Numbered from the stretch's first letter, positions 35,398 through 44,767 are shown. The stretch: 46,263 nt of DNA from Rhizobium sp. (GCA_028290545.1 JAQGJP010000044.1:1-46263), one strand, 5' to 3'. A program made the numbers and translations. Notes: generated by a model not told the origin, from the sequence alone.

Positions 35398-37431
35398 TTA
35401 CACCAGATGAATAGCGTTGACGACAAGGTCGATGACCTTGATGCCGGCAAAGGGAAGCAGGATGCCGCCAACGCCGTAGATGGAGAGGTTGCGGCGCAGA
35501 AGCGCGCTGGCGCCGACCGGCCTGTAGCTCACGCCTTTCAGGGCCAGCGGAATCAGCGCGATGATGATCAGCGCGTTGAAGATCACCGCCGAGAGGATTG
35601 CCGATTTCGATGAACCGAGATTCATGATGTTGAGCGCGCCGAGCGACGGATAGGTAACGAGGAACAACGCCGGGATGATTGCGAAATATTTCGCGACGTC
35701 GTTGGCGATCGAGAAGGTCGTGAGTGAGCCGCGCGTCATCAGCAACTGCTTGCCGATTTCGACGATCTCGATGAGCTTTGTCGGCGAGGAATCGAGATCG
35801 ACCATGTTTGCTGCCTCGCGCGCGGCCTGCGTGCCGGTTTGCATGGCCACGCCCACGTCGGCCTGGGCGAGGGCAGGTGCGTCGTTGGTGCCGTCGCCGC
35901 ACATGGCGACCAACTTGCCGCCGGTCTGCTCGCGGCGGATATAAGCGAGCTTGTCTTCCGGGGTGGCTTCGGCCAGGAAATCGTCGACGCCGGCCTCGGA
36001 GGCGATTGCGGCCGCCGTTACCGGATTGTCGCCGGTGACCATGACCGTGCGGATGCCCATGGACCGAAGGGCGGCGAAACGCTCCTTGATGTCCGGCTTG
36101 ACCACGTCCTTGAGGTGAATGACCCCAAGCAACCGGTTGTCTTCGCAGACCGCAAGCGGCGTGCCGCCGGTGCGGGCGACCTTGTCGACCGACTGCCGGA
36201 AGACGTCTGAAACGTCGGTGGCCGGGATTTTCATGATTGAAATGAGCGCATCGACGGCGCCCTTGCGATAAGCGCGGCCGGCAATATCGACGCCCGAGAT
36301 CCGGGTTTCGGCGGCAAACGGAATGACGTTATCGATCTTTTCCGCGGGCTCCGTCCGATGGAACTCGCCTTTGGCAAGTGCCACGATCGAACGTCCCTCG
36401 GGCGTGTCGTCGCCCTGGCTGGCAAACAAGGCAGCCTCGGCCAGATGTTCGGCCGTAACACCCGGGACTGGCAGGAAGTCGGTCGCCATGCGGTTGCCGA
36501 AGGTGATCGTGCCGGTCTTGTCGAGCAGCAGCGTATCGACGTCGCCGGCGGCCTCGACGGCGCGACCGGAAGTGGCGATAACATTGAAGCGCACAAGCCT
36601 GTCCATGCCGGCGATGCCGATCGCTGAAAGCAGGCCGCCGATGGTCGTCGGGATAAGCGTGACGAGCAGGGCGGAGAGCACGGTCACCGACAGGACGGTG
36701 CCGGAATAGAGTGCCAGGCCGGAAAGGGTGACGACGGTGATCAGGAACACCAGGGTCAGGCCCGAAAGCAGGACCGACAGCGCAATCTCATTCGGCGTCT
36801 TCTGGCGCTTGGCGCCTTCGATCAACGCGATCATGCGGTCGACGAAGGAATTGCCGGGCGCCACCGTAATTCTGATCTTGATGACGTCCGACAGCACTTC
36901 CGTTCCGCCGGTCACGGCGGAGCGGTCGCCGCCGGCTTCGCGGATCACGGGGGCGGATTCGCCGGTGATCGCGCTTTCGTTGACGGTGGCGATGCCTTCT
37001 ATGACTTCGCCGTCGCCGGGGATCAGTTCGCCCGCCTTGACGCGGATGATGTCACCGATCCTCAGCGATGTCGCCGAGACTTTTTCGACATTGCCATTCG
37101 CCATCAGGCGATTGGCGGTGAGGTCGGATTTCGTCCGCCGCAGGCTGTCGGCCTGGGCCTTTCCGCGGCCCTCGGCCACGGCTTCGGCGAAGGTTGCGAA
37201 CAACACCGTAAACCAGAGCCACGCGGCGATCTGGCCTGAGAAGCCGGCATTGCCGATGTCCGTGAAGAGGTCGCGGACAAAGAACAGCGTGACCACGGCG
37301 GCAACGACTTCAGTGACGAAGATCACCGGGTTTTTGACCAGCATCCTGGGATCGAGCTTCACGAAGGCTTCGCGGAAGGCCGGCCCCAGGATCTTGGTAT
37401 CGAAAAGGGAAGATGAGGTTTTCTTGCTCAT
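35398..37431 (-). CDS. kdpB: KdpB, P-type ATPase subunit B
   Basis: 677 residues. P-type ATPase hallmarks are the actuator TGES (156-159), phosphorylated Asp304 in DKTGTITFG, the nucleotide-binding region with KGAVDAL, and the hinge [19 protein letters not shown]. Helices flank positions 35-80, 220-275 and the C-terminus. It hydrolyses ATP to drive K+ uptake through KdpA. It starts at ATG 37431, 11 bases after the kdpA stop. Confidence 0.97.
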   Translation of the reverse strand: MSKKTSSSLFDTKILGPAFREAFVKLDPRMLVKNPVIFVTEVVAAVVTLFFVRDLFTDIGNAGFSGQIAAWLWFTVLFATFAEAVAEGRGKAQADSLRRTKSDLTANRLMANGNVEKVSATSLRIGDIIRVKAGELIPGDGEVIEGIATVNESAITGESAPVIREAGGDRSAVTGGTEVLSDVIKIRITVAPGNSFVDRMIALIEGAKRQKTPNEIALSVLLSGLTLVFLITVVTLSGLALYSGTVLSVTVLSALLVTLIPTTIGGLLSAIGIAGMDRLVRFNVIATSGRAVEAAGDVDTLLLDKTGTITFGNRMATDFLPVPGVTAEHLAEAALFASQGDDTPEGRSIVALAKGEFHRTEPAEKIDNVIPFAAETRISGVDIAGRAYRKGAVDALISIMKIPATDVSDVFRQSVDKVARTGGTPLAVCEDNRLLGVIHLKDVVKPDIKERFAALRSMGIRTVMVTGDNPVTAAAIASEAGVDDFLAEATPEDKLAYIRREQTGGKLVAMCGDGTNDAPALAQADVGVAMQTGTQAAREAANMVDLDSSPTKLIEIVEIGKQLLMTRGSLTTFSIANDVAKYFAIIPALFLVTYPSLGALNIMNLGSSKSAILSAVIFNALIIIALIPLALKGVSYRPVGASALLRRNLSIYGVGGILLPFAGIKVIDLVVNAIHLV

Positions 37432-37442
37432 GATGATGACTT

Positions 37443-39152
37443 TCAGAACGTCTGGCCGGCAAGCATCTCAAAATGCTCGACGATCGGGCCAAGGGCGAGA
37501 GCCGGGAAGAACTGCAGCCCGCCAAGGATGAGGATGATGCCGATCAAGAGGCCGACGAACAGCGGTGTGTGGGTCGGGAACGTACCGGCCGACGGCGCGA
37601 CACGGGTCTTGGCGGCGATCGAGCCGGCAATCGCCATGACCGGTACTGCATAGGCGAACCGACCGAGCAGCATGCCGATGCCCAACGTGGTGTTGTACCA
37701 TGGCGTATTGGCGGTCAGGCCACCGAAGGCCGAGCCGTTATTGCCGGCAGCGGAGGTGAAGGCATAGAGGATTTCGGATAGGCCATGCGGGCCGGCCGTG
37801 CCGATCGAGGCGACCGCGAAGGGCAGTACCGCCGAGATCGCGGCAAAGCCGAGAATGGCGACCGGCAAGATCAGAATCGACAACATGGCGAGTTTCATCT
37901 CGCGGCTTTCGATTTTCTTGCCGAGCAGTTCCGGCGTGCGGCCGACCATAAGACCGGCGACGAAAACCGACAGGATCGCATAAACGATCATGCCATAAAG
38001 ACCCGAGCCCACACCGCCCGGCAGCACTTCGCCGAGATGGATCAGGAACATCGGTATCATGCCGCCAATGCCGGTGAAGGAGCCGAGCATGGCGTTGACG
38101 CCGCCGTCCGAAAGGCCGGTGGTGACGGCGGTGTAGACCGCGGTCATGGCCTGGCCGAAGCGGATTTCCTTGCCTTCCATGTTACCGAGCGTCGGATCGA
38201 GGCCGAGTGCGAGATGGATCGGGTTGCCGGCGCTTTCCGCCCAATAGATGATGCCTGAGCCGACGATCAGGAAGAAGCCGCAGGCCGCGACGAAGGCCCA
38301 GCCCTGGCGGCGGTCACCGACCAACTGGCCGAACATGTAGAGCAGCGCCGACGAGATCGACAGCATGGAGATGATGTTGAGATAATCGGCGAGCGCAGTC
38401 GGATTCTCGAACGGATGCGCTGCATTGACGTTGAGGAAGCCGCCGCCATTGGTGCCGAGCTGCTTGATGGCTTCCTGGCTGGCGATCGGGCCGAGCGCGA
38501 TCGTCTGCTTGGCGCCTTCGAGCGTGGTGGCTGTCATCGACGCATCGAGCGTCTGCGGCAGACCCATCGCCACGAATGCGAGCGCCACGATGATCGACAG
38601 CGGCAACAGCACGTAGAGGGTCGCACGGGTCATGTCGACCCAGAAGTTGCCGAGCGTCGAGGCACCAGAACGCATGAATGCGCGGGTGACCCCCAGCGCC
38701 AGCGCGATACCGGTTGCGGCCGACAGGAAATTCTGTACGGACAAACCAGTCATCTGGCTGAAATTGCTCATGGTCGTTTCGCCGCCATAAGACTGCCAGT
38801 TGGTATTGGTCACGAAACTGACGGCGGTGTTGAAGGCGAGATCGGATGGGACGGCGCCGAAGCCCTGCGGATTGAAAGGCAGTACGCCCTGCAAGCGCAG
38901 GATCGCATAAAGCAGCACGAAGCCCAATGCATTGAAAACCAGCATGGACAGAGTGAAGGAAAGCCAGCCTTGTTCCTTCTTTGGGTCGACGCCGGAAACG
39001 GCATAGAACCCGGCCTCGACGGGGCGGAGGATGGGCGAGAGGAAAGTGCGTTCGCCTGAGAAGACCCGAGCCATGTAGAGCCCGAGCGGCTTGATCAGCG
39101 TGAGAACAACAAGAAAAAGAAGGCCGATCTGCAGCCATCCGTTGAATGTCAT
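37443..39152 (-). CDS. kdpA: KdpA, K+-channel-like subunit A
   Basis: 569 residues from ATG 39152 with GGAG eight bases upstream; the frame runs back over kdpF but that part is in the wrong frame for it. About ten membrane helices carry four selectivity-filter-like loops, seen as [46 protein letters not shown] and [13 protein letters not shown]. It forms the selective K+ pathway of the Kdp complex in the inner membrane. Confidence 0.97.
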   Translation of the reverse strand: MTFNGWLQIGLLFLVVLTLIKPLGLYMARVFSGERTFLSPILRPVEAGFYAVSGVDPKKEQGWLSFTLSMLVFNALGFVLLYAILRLQGVLPFNPQGFGAVPSDLAFNTAVSFVTNTNWQSYGGETTMSNFSQMTGLSVQNFLSAATGIALALGVTRAFMRSGASTLGNFWVDMTRATLYVLLPLSIIVALAFVAMGLPQTLDASMTATTLEGAKQTIALGPIASQEAIKQLGTNGGGFLNVNAAHPFENPTALADYLNIISMLSISSALLYMFGQLVGDRRQGWAFVAACGFFLIVGSGIIYWAESAGNPIHLALGLDPTLGNMEGKEIRFGQAMTAVYTAVTTGLSDGGVNAMLGSFTGIGGMIPMFLIHLGEVLPGGVGSGLYGMIVYAILSVFVAGLMVGRTPELLGKKIESREMKLAMLSILILPVAILGFAAISAVLPFAVASIGTAGPHGLSEILYAFTSAAGNNGSAFGGLTANTPWYNTTLGIGMLLGRFAYAVPVMAIAGSIAAKTRVAPSAGTFPTHTPLFVGLLIGIILILGGLQFFPALALGPIVEHFEMLAGQTF

Positions 39153-39177
39153 GGGAAGTACTCCGGGGAAGGGGCGG

Positions 39178-39264
39178 TCAGAACCGTTCGGGACGGATGA
39201 GGGTGACCACCAGATAAGCGCCGAGCGCCAGAGCGACGGTGAGGCCGAAAATTGCTTCAAACAT
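39178..39264 (-). CDS. kdpF: KdpF, small stabilising subunit
   Basis: A 28-residue single-helix peptide: [20 protein letters not shown] followed by TLIRPERF, the standard KdpF sequence type (the LxRPExF end is typical). GAGG lies seven bases before the ATG and overlaps the stop of the preceding mini-gene. It is 25 bases before kdpA. It stabilises the KdpABC complex in the membrane. Confidence 0.93.
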   Translation of the reverse strand: MFEAIFGLTVALALGAYLVVTLIRPERF

Positions 39265-39273
39265 CAAATCACC

Positions 39274-39357
39274 TCAAAGCCGTTCGAGAAGCCGCGCATA
39301 AACGGCAAAAAGGCCGAAGGCACCGATGCCGACGGCAAGAAAGATCAGGTCCAACAT
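39274..39357 (-). CDS. 27-residue membrane peptide gene preceding kdpF
   Basis: A 27-residue open frame, AGGAG with six-base spacing, then MLDLIFLAVGIGAFGLFAVY and a short charged tail ARLLERL. It is one hydrophobic helix of the same size as KdpF but different in sequence. Its stop is 9 bases before the kdpF start, and the kdpF ribosome binding site begins on its stop codon. It is the first cistron of the kdp operon. It is probably an inner-membrane partner or regulator of Kdp; the function is unknown. Confidence 0.75.
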   Translation of the reverse strand: MLDLIFLAVGIGAFGLFAVYARLLERL

Positions 39358-39436
39358 AATCATCTCCTGGGATTGATCAGGTTGTACTCTGCTCCCCTTC
39401 CGCATCATGTTTCGATACGAAAGGCGGCTACGTGGT

Positions 39437-39455
39437 ATAAGGATTCCATAAGGAT
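39437..39455. promoter_or_regulatory. Direct repeat in the kdp promoter region, candidate KdpE site
   Basis: ATAAGGAT occurs at 39437-39444 and again at 39448-39455, an 11-base period. Direct half-sites one helical turn apart are the usual target of OmpR-family regulators such as KdpE. The site lies 80-98 bases upstream of the first kdp cistron. Confidence 0.5.
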
Positions 39456-39523
39456 CGCGTGGGGACCGCGACCGTCAGCTTGTCGATCGGCGAACGGGTC
39501 GGGCGCCATCGTAGGTCGCGCTG

Positions 39524-40852
39524 CTACAGGAAGCTGAAATCCGCGGCGGCGAGGTCTGCCTTGTGGACGTCAGCGAGCGTGATTTCGGTGTATTTATTGA
39601 TGCTGATGACAATGTCATCCCCATGCTGGTCGGCATGTGCCATGAGCGCCTTGAAATTGTTGATACCCAGCGATCTGTCGATTTCGATCACGTCATGGCC
39701 TTTGCCCTTCGCATCGAAATCGGTGATCAGTTCATCGCCGAGCCGTCTCGAAACGTCGTTGTCCGCCCAATGCGCTTGGAACAGGAAATGATCGCTGCCC
39801 TTGCCGCCGCCGAGCCTGTCATTGCCGGTCCAGCCCATCAGCCAGTCCCTGCCGTCGCCGCCTGAAAGCCTGTCCCTGCCGGCATCGCCATAGATGCGGT
39901 TGGCCCGCTCATTGCCGTCGATAACGTCATTGCCGCTGCCGCCGATGAACACAACGCCGATCTTGTCATTATCGACGACCTCGAAATCGCCGCCCTTGAC
40001 CTCGGAAAGCACGCGCAGCGCCTCATTGTTCCAGCGTTCGTCAGGCGCACCGGAAATATACCAGTCGGAGCCGTTGTCGGCGAGTATCATTCCGTACTGC
40101 TTGAGCGTGTTGATGATCACCCGCACTTCCGGGCTGGCATCGCCGGGGATGTGGAAATCCCCCCTGAGCCGCACGTGCATGCCGAAAGCCGCAGGCCCGT
40201 CGATGCTGTCGGCCCAGTGGCTCGCGGCTCCCACCGCCTCCATGGCGGTCAGCGCCTGGCTCAGCGTGAAGCGCAAGGCATGGCCGAGCGTGCCATTCGC
40301 ATCCACCGCCGCCGCCGTCTCGTCATAGCGCGCCAGTCCGGCAAAGATGGGCAGTCCGGCGGCATCGGCGGATGTCCAGCCGTCATGCCGTTGATGGTCG
40401 CCGCCCTGCAGATCGAAAACGGCAGCCTGGCCACTCCAGCTTTGGCCGTCGAAGCCGGCATTGTAGATCTCGTAGAGCTTGCCGAGCCCGTTTGCCTGGG
40501 AACTGTCGCGCTGGATGACGATCACATGGCGATCGCCGCCGCCTTCGATCGGCGCATCGTCGGGAATGGGGAAGGGACCATCATCGCCTTCCTTCGGCCA
40601 GAGCGTTTCGATGAATTCGTTGAGCGACTGGCCTTCGGGCACGACGACATAGGGAATGCCAATCAGATGGCCGTCCCATCGCCCCGAGCCGAAATCGGCG
40701 TGTAGCCCGATGTTCGGAGAGATCGCATCGATGATCTTTTCGGAGTTCCTGGCAAGTGGAGCGAAATCCACCCGCATGTTCCATTCGCTGTCGGCGGAGA
40801 ATGCAATGGCGCCGTTGAGGTCGGCACCCACTCCAAGATCCGGCTTGCTCAT
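39524..40852 (-). CDS. RTX protein with an uncharacterised N-terminal domain, type I secreted
   Basis: 442 residues from ATG 40852 (GGGGGAG five bases upstream; a GTG at 40858 is possible). Residues about 45-298 form a domain known to me only from uncharacterised secreted bacterial proteins: KLYEIYNAGFDGQSWSG, AVFDLQG, HDGWTSADAAGLPIFAGLARYDE, HALRFTLS, LKQYGMILADNGSDWYISGAP, RWNNEAL and GGDFEVVD. RTX nonapeptides follow at about 303-356 (GGSGNDVIDG, GDAGRDRLSG, GGDGRDWLMG, GGGKGSDHF), then a C-terminal export domain ending AADFSFL. No Sec signal. Invariant Asp, His and Trp residues suggest carbohydrate or ester binding, but no enzyme class is assigned. Confidence 0.82.
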   Translation of the reverse strand: MSKPDLGVGADLNGAIAFSADSEWNMRVDFAPLARNSEKIIDAISPNIGLHADFGSGRWDGHLIGIPYVVVPEGQSLNEFIETLWPKEGDDGPFPIPDDAPIEGGGDRHVIVIQRDSSQANGLGKLYEIYNAGFDGQSWSGQAAVFDLQGGDHQRHDGWTSADAAGLPIFAGLARYDETAAAVDANGTLGHALRFTLSQALTAMEAVGAASHWADSIDGPAAFGMHVRLRGDFHIPGDASPEVRVIINTLKQYGMILADNGSDWYISGAPDERWNNEALRVLSEVKGGDFEVVDNDKIGVVFIGGSGNDVIDGNERANRIYGDAGRDRLSGGDGRDWLMGWTGNDRLGGGKGSDHFLFQAHWADNDVSRRLGDELITDFDAKGKGHDVIEIDRSLGINNFKALMAHADQHGDDIVISINKYTEITLADVHKADLAAADFSFL

Positions 40853-41503
40853 GCTCACTCCCCCACAGGTACCAGCACCATGGGCAGCAAGCCTGACAAC
40901 TTTGTCAAATCGGAGTCGTGAATTTCCCTACCGGATCCTTAAACCTGCCGGTCGTGGCAAGCGAGTTTGTGCCGACGGCACCGGGAGAAAGTTGCGTGGC
41001 GATTTGGAAATTGCTCTCACGTGGGCGCCGCTCGCTGATCCGCGGAGGTTGGCGCTTTTGATTATTCGACCGATGACTTTATCCTGCGACCGGGGTGCGA
41101 AAGTTCGTTAATGTTCGCGGCAATCTCGAAGAAATACCGAGGCCGGGTAAATTCCTGTGCGTATGCCATAGCCCGGCTGGCCAGCCGTTGGCGTTCCGAG
41201 CGGTTTGCCAACAGTTCGAGAATTGCTGAAGGAATTGAATGCGGTCGTGTCCCGGTTCGGCGGTAGGGTTGGCTTTCCTGCAATACGAGGCTGGTGCTCG
41301 GTGCCTGCGTGCCCTATCTGTATTGGGTACTTTTACTCGTTTCGATCGTGGCAGATTTAAGAACCTGCTCCTGCCTACCACTATCCGGGAAGCGGAAGCG
41401 CGTTGTCGCCGCACCCGCTCGAGGGCACGGTGGTCGCCCACGACTGCGTCTGTCGACTTTGGCGAGCCTGGAGCAGGTTGCTTGTTTCAAATTGGAGAAC
41501 AGA
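40853..41503. other. Gene-poor stretch with a degraded glycosyltransferase end
   Basis: Apart from the remnant at 41062-41313 on the minus strand, no open frame with good start signals and protein-like composition is seen. The right end carries the ribosome binding site (GGAG) of the small gene at 41504. Confidence 0.5.
41062..41313 (-). pseudogene. C-terminal remnant of a family-4-type glycosyltransferase
   Basis: An open stretch of about 84 codons, closed upstream by a stop, without a credible start. The segment SAILELLANRSERQRLASRAMAYAQEF followed by a short amphipathic end is typical of the last helices of GT4-type glycosyltransferases. The nucleotide-sugar site and the rest of the enzyme are missing. 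A chance match cannot be excluded. Confidence 0.4.
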
Positions 41504-41762
41504 AATGTCGGATTTCGTCAAAATTACCTTGATCGACGGAACGGTTATCGTGGCCAAAGAGTCCGTCTCGGCGGCGGCTATCGCCAAGCGTCTCGAGAAA
41601 GACGGTTTCTTCGAGACCACCCATGTTGATTCTTCCGAGGACGAAGGAACGAAGGTGGTGATCATGCGCGCGGGGGTTTCGATGGTATCGGCCTATTCTT
41701 TGCCGCCGACAACAACCGGCGCGGTGCGGATTACCAGCGTCCCCAGCAAGACGCGAAACTGA
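41504..41762 (+). CDS. Small hypothetical protein
   Basis: 85 residues from the ATG at 41504, GGAG seven bases upstream; the frame extends further back without support. MSDFVKITLIDGTVIVAKESVSAAA suggests a small beta-rich fold, then an amphipathic helix (AIAKRLEKDGFFE) and an acidic loop. The C-terminal 30 residues are polar and probably flexible. No signal peptide or membrane helix. Not recognised. Confidence 0.55.
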
Positions 41763-41888
41763 TAGTCCGGTCCAGCGCTGTCGTTTTGCAGCGATAAAAA
41801 TCGTCGTTTCGATTTTCGCGCGGAACTCACGGCTGGATGGCGCGTTTCAATGAGTCTTATCACCAGCAAAAAAGGGAGACCTGCGCTC

Positions 41889-42080
41889 ATGCCGATGTCA
41901 GCGATCCGACAGCCCGTAACGCCGCCTCACGAACACATTCTGACCGTGCAGGAGGCACTCGAACCGCTTTTCCTGAAGCTTGAGACCGAGGTCGATGTTC
42001 AGCTCATGGATGCGGCTATCGCTGCAGGCTGGTCCCCCGATGAAGCGATCAACGCGATCGACGAGCTTCGAAAACACTAG
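41889..42080 (+). CDS. Small hypothetical protein
   Basis: 63 residues from the ATG at 41889 (GGGAG ten bases upstream); an ATG at 41850 in the same frame would add 13 residues. The C-terminal half, HILTVQEALEPLFLKLETEVDVQLMDAAIAAGWSPDEAINAIDELRKH, is helical with an acidic face and protein-like composition. Its stop codon overlaps the stop codon of the convergent photolyase gene (CTAG shared). Function unknown. Confidence 0.6.
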   Translation: MPMSAIRQPVTPPHEHILTVQEALEPLFLKLETEVDVQLMDAAIAAGWSPDEAINAIDELRKH

Positions 42081-43531
42081 CTGTCTGTGGTCCTGATAGA
42101 TCGAAACGCCTCCAACGCCCTGTCGCGAGCCAAATCGTGAGCGACCACCGGCCGGGGGTAGGTTTTGCCGGGAATCACACCAGCCTTCTGCAGCACCGAT
42201 GTGGGTGCATCGAAAGGTCGATGGACATATTGATCCGGCAGGTGCTCGAGTTCAGGGCAGTAGCGCCTGACGTAAGTGCCATCGGGATCGAAAGTCTCTC
42301 CTTGCTTGACTGGATTGAAAATGCGGAACCATGGCGAGGCATCGACACCGCAGCCGGCCACCCATTGCCAGTTCATGGCATTGCTGGCGCGGTCTATATC
42401 GACCAGGGTATCCCGGAACCAGCATTCACCTTCGCGCCAGTCGATCAGCAGATCCTTGATCAGGAAGGACGCGGTGATCATGCGGACGCGATTCTGCATG
42501 AAACCGGTCTGCCAGAGTTCGCGCATTCCCGCATCGACAATCGGATAGCCGGTCTGCCCCCGTTTCCACTTGCCAAGCGTGCTCGAGTCGCCCGACCATG
42601 GGAAAGCATCGAATCGTCGGTCCATGTTGACCGTCGCCATGTCCGGCCGATGAAACAGCAGGGACCAGGAGAACTCCCGCCAGACGAGTTCGCGCCGGAA
42701 ATGGGCCACATCTTGATCAAAGTGCCGTCCGGAGGCGATCCTGGTGGCATGCCATATGCGATGCGGAGATATTTCTCCCATGGCCAGATGCGGCGACAGG
42801 CCCGAAGTCGCACCCGCGGATGGAATATCCCGATTCTTCTTGTAGCCTTCGATGGTCTCAGCGAGAAATGTGTCGAGCCTGGCGAGCGCACCGAGTTCGC
42901 CAGGCCGCCAGATATCTCCAAAGCCTTTGGCCCAGTCGGGCTTCTGCGGCGACAGCGTCCAGTCCGCGAGGTTTTCGCCATCGGGTAAGTTCTCAGGCGT
43001 GGGAATTCTGGCAGGGGCGGGCAGGGGATCAGACGGATGAAACCGTGCCTCGAATGCCTTCCAGAACGGTGTGAACACCTGAAAGGGCTTGCCCTGCTTC
43101 GTCACCAGTTTGGAGGGTTCGTGCATCAGGAAACCCGCAAAGCTTCGGACATGAATTCCCCTGTCCCCGAGCAGGGATTTGATTTCGGTGTCCATGCGAA
43201 TGCCTGCCTGATCATATCGCCGATTCCAGAACACCGATTTTGCGGATGCCGTCTCGATCAGGTGCTCGATGACGAAGCGCGGATCGCCTGACAGCAAGAC
43301 CAGCCGGTTGCCGGTGGCCTGCAACGATCGATCAAGCGCCATCAGGGAATGATGCAGCCACCAGCCCTGCGCTGCCCCCAGCGCGCCGGCCAAGGGTGCG
43401 CCGTCCTCGCGGATGTAAATGCAGATCACCGGGCGTTGGGTGGCAATTGCAGCCTGAAGCGCGAGATTATCGTGGAGGCGAAGGTCGTTTCGGAACCACG
43501 TGATCACGGCGGCGGCATCGTATTCCGGCAT
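42077..43531 (-). CDS. phrB: Deoxyribodipyrimidine photolyase (CPD photolyase, class I)
   Basis: 484 residues from ATG 43531 (AAGGGA upstream; an ATG at 43552 is possible). The N-terminal antenna domain starts VITWFRNDLRLHDNLAL. The FAD-binding helical domain has RRELVWREFSWSLLFHRPDM, KWKRGQTGYPIVDAGMRELWQTGFMQNRVRMITASFLIKDLLIDWREGE and NWQWVAGCGVDASPWFRIFNPVKQGE, the signature of class I photolyases. It repairs cyclobutane pyrimidine dimers with blue light. The Trp electron-transfer residues (W in WQWV and neighbours) are present. Confidence 0.96.
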   Translation of the reverse strand: MPEYDAAAVITWFRNDLRLHDNLALQAAIATQRPVICIYIREDGAPLAGALGAAQGWWLHHSLMALDRSLQATGNRLVLLSGDPRFVIEHLIETASAKSVFWNRRYDQAGIRMDTEIKSLLGDRGIHVRSFAGFLMHEPSKLVTKQGKPFQVFTPFWKAFEARFHPSDPLPAPARIPTPENLPDGENLADWTLSPQKPDWAKGFGDIWRPGELGALARLDTFLAETIEGYKKNRDIPSAGATSGLSPHLAMGEISPHRIWHATRIASGRHFDQDVAHFRRELVWREFSWSLLFHRPDMATVNMDRRFDAFPWSGDSSTLGKWKRGQTGYPIVDAGMRELWQTGFMQNRVRMITASFLIKDLLIDWREGECWFRDTLVDIDRASNAMNWQWVAGCGVDASPWFRIFNPVKQGETFDPDGTYVRRYCPELEHLPDQYVHRPFDAPTSVLQKAGVIPGKTYPRPVVAHDLARDRALEAFRSIRTTDS

Positions 43532-43834
43532 TATTTCCCTTCCTCGGATCATTACGAGGTTCTACGCCGGATGGCATTCAGCGGATCAGAAGAAAATACG
43601 AGAAGGAATTCTTGATCTAGGCGGAGCGACCATGACCAGGTTTTCAAAAAGGGGCCGCTCTCCTGGCGCCGGCAAGGGAAGTCTACTCGCTGGGGCAACC
43701 ATGCTCGGGGACGAACTGGAGAGCGGTCAATCTTGCAGAGGCGGGAAACATCCAAAACCCCCCTCATGCCGCCTTATAACAAGCAGGGCCACTCCGAGTT
43801 CCATCGTTGCGGAATCGCTCCGAGGAGATAGACC
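43532..43834. other. Intergenic stretch with a doubtful small frame
   Basis: Contains the photolyase promoter region and a 68-codon frame at 43632-43838 described separately. Nothing else is recognised. Confidence 0.4.
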
Positions 43835-43838
43835 ATGA
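43632..43838 (+). CDS. Doubtful small basic protein
   Basis: 68 codons from an ATG with GGAG five bases upstream. The product is basic, Ser/Arg/Gly-rich and not family-like. Its stop overlaps the ATG of the following broken gene as ATGA, which could be coupling or coincidence. Listed only with low confidence. Confidence 0.2.
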   Translation: MTRFSKRGRSPGAGKGSLLAGATMLGDELESGQSCRGGKHPKPPSCRLITSRATPSSIVAESLRGDRP

Positions 43839-43998
43839 ATGTCATTTTCCTTGCCAAAACCCTCAAGAACGAAATCGTTGACGCCGGTACCGTCAAGTGC
43901 GCTGCTCCCGTTACGGGGAAGACGACCGATCAGTCGCGGTCACCATTGCGGGAGATGGGTTTGGCGTCGAGGCGCAGGAGGTGATCCAACGGTATTAG
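43835..43998 (+). pseudogene. Frameshifted small gene
   Basis: GAGGAGATAG precedes an ATG at 43835 that gives MNVIFLAKTLKNEIVDAGTV and then runs into an Arg-rich tail, stopping at 43984. The neighbouring frame over the second half reads RYGEDDRSVAVTIAGDGFGV followed by EAQEVIQRY and a stop at 43998, which looks far more protein-like. The two halves together would make about 53 residues. A single-base indel near 43900-43935 explains this best. Confidence 0.4.
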
Positions 43999-44366
43999 AC
44001 GATTAATCCGCCGGCGGCGTGGTTGTCGTAGATGTAATGCTGGTCCTTGAATACGTTCTGGTCGCAGACTTCCGCAATCTCGGCATCGAAAGCATCCAGA
44101 TAGGCCGGACCTAACGATATCACGTAAGGCATCAGCGCATCGGTCGCTGCATCGGTGAGATAGAACCGGGCATCTTCGTCCGTCAATTTCCCTTTCAGTG
44201 CCATGGTGCATCCGACAATCGCACGGTGATAATAATAGCCGCTTTTCTTCGGCCAGTCCTGCAGCAGCAGGTACGCAGCCTCCCGGGTACTCGCAACTCG
44301 TGCTACCACACGGCTCTCACCACCCATCTCGATAGTGACAGCTCTATTCCACCCGTTTGCCTGCAT
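43995..44366 (-). CDS. DUF982 protein with a C-terminal extension
   Basis: 123 residues from ATG 44366. Residues about 10-75 match the DUF982 pattern frequent in rhizobia: VTIEMGGESRVVARVASTREAAYLLLQDWP, HRAIVGCTMALKGKLTDEDARFYLTDAA. A further 45 residues (SLGPAYLDAFDAEIAEVC...) are not part of the usual domain. No clear Shine-Dalgarno. It converges with the frameshifted gene, overlapping it at the stops. DUF982 function is unknown; such genes are often strain-specific. Confidence 0.65.
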   Translation of the reverse strand: MQANGWNRAVTIEMGGESRVVARVASTREAAYLLLQDWPKKSGYYYHRAIVGCTMALKGKLTDEDARFYLTDAATDALMPYVISLGPAYLDAFDAEIAEVCDQNVFKDQHYIYDNHAAGGLIV

Positions 44367-44390
44367 GTGGAGTCGACATCCCCAGTATGA

Positions 44391-44750
44391 TCAATTGCAA
44401 TCCCTCGACTCGATAGAGCGGCTTACTTGCGCGAGAGTGGTTTCCAGAGTGTGGTCGATGACGCGACCGAACGAGATCCGAACTCCGCAGTGGCGGAATA
44501 TGGCGCTGAATTCCGTGCCGACACTGAGAGCTATATCGCCCAAGCTGTCGAGGCTTGCGCTTCTGCTGGTCTGCGGGAGCGGTCGCCGCTGCCTGGCATT
44601 CAGTACCGCGCATTTGTCGACCCATCGGGTGGCTCTTCGGACAGCATGACGCTTGCGATCGGCAACATCGAAAAGGAGGTCGCCATCGTCGATGTAGTGC
44701 GTCAGATCAAGGCACCCTTCGGCCCCGAAGCCGCGGTGGAGGAGCGGTGA
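44391..44750 (+). pseudogene. Phage terminase large-subunit fragment
   Basis: A 119-codon open stretch with no proper start (a TTG at 44427 is the only candidate). RDPNSAVAEYGAEFRADTESYI, EACASAGLRERSPLPGI and RAFVDPSGGSSDSMTLAIGNIEKE match the join between ATPase and nuclease domains of large terminases. In those, the Asp of FVDPSGG is a catalytic metal ligand. The Walker-bearing N-terminus and the C-terminal nuclease residues are missing. A relic of a prophage or gene transfer agent-like element. Confidence 0.6.
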
Positions 44751-44767
44751 GCCGCTAATTCGATGAG

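Noticed and set aside
35396..35902. Upstream extension of the kdpC frame to 35902
   Set aside because: It lies inside kdpB in another frame and is Arg-rich. KdpC begins at 35395 with its membrane helix.
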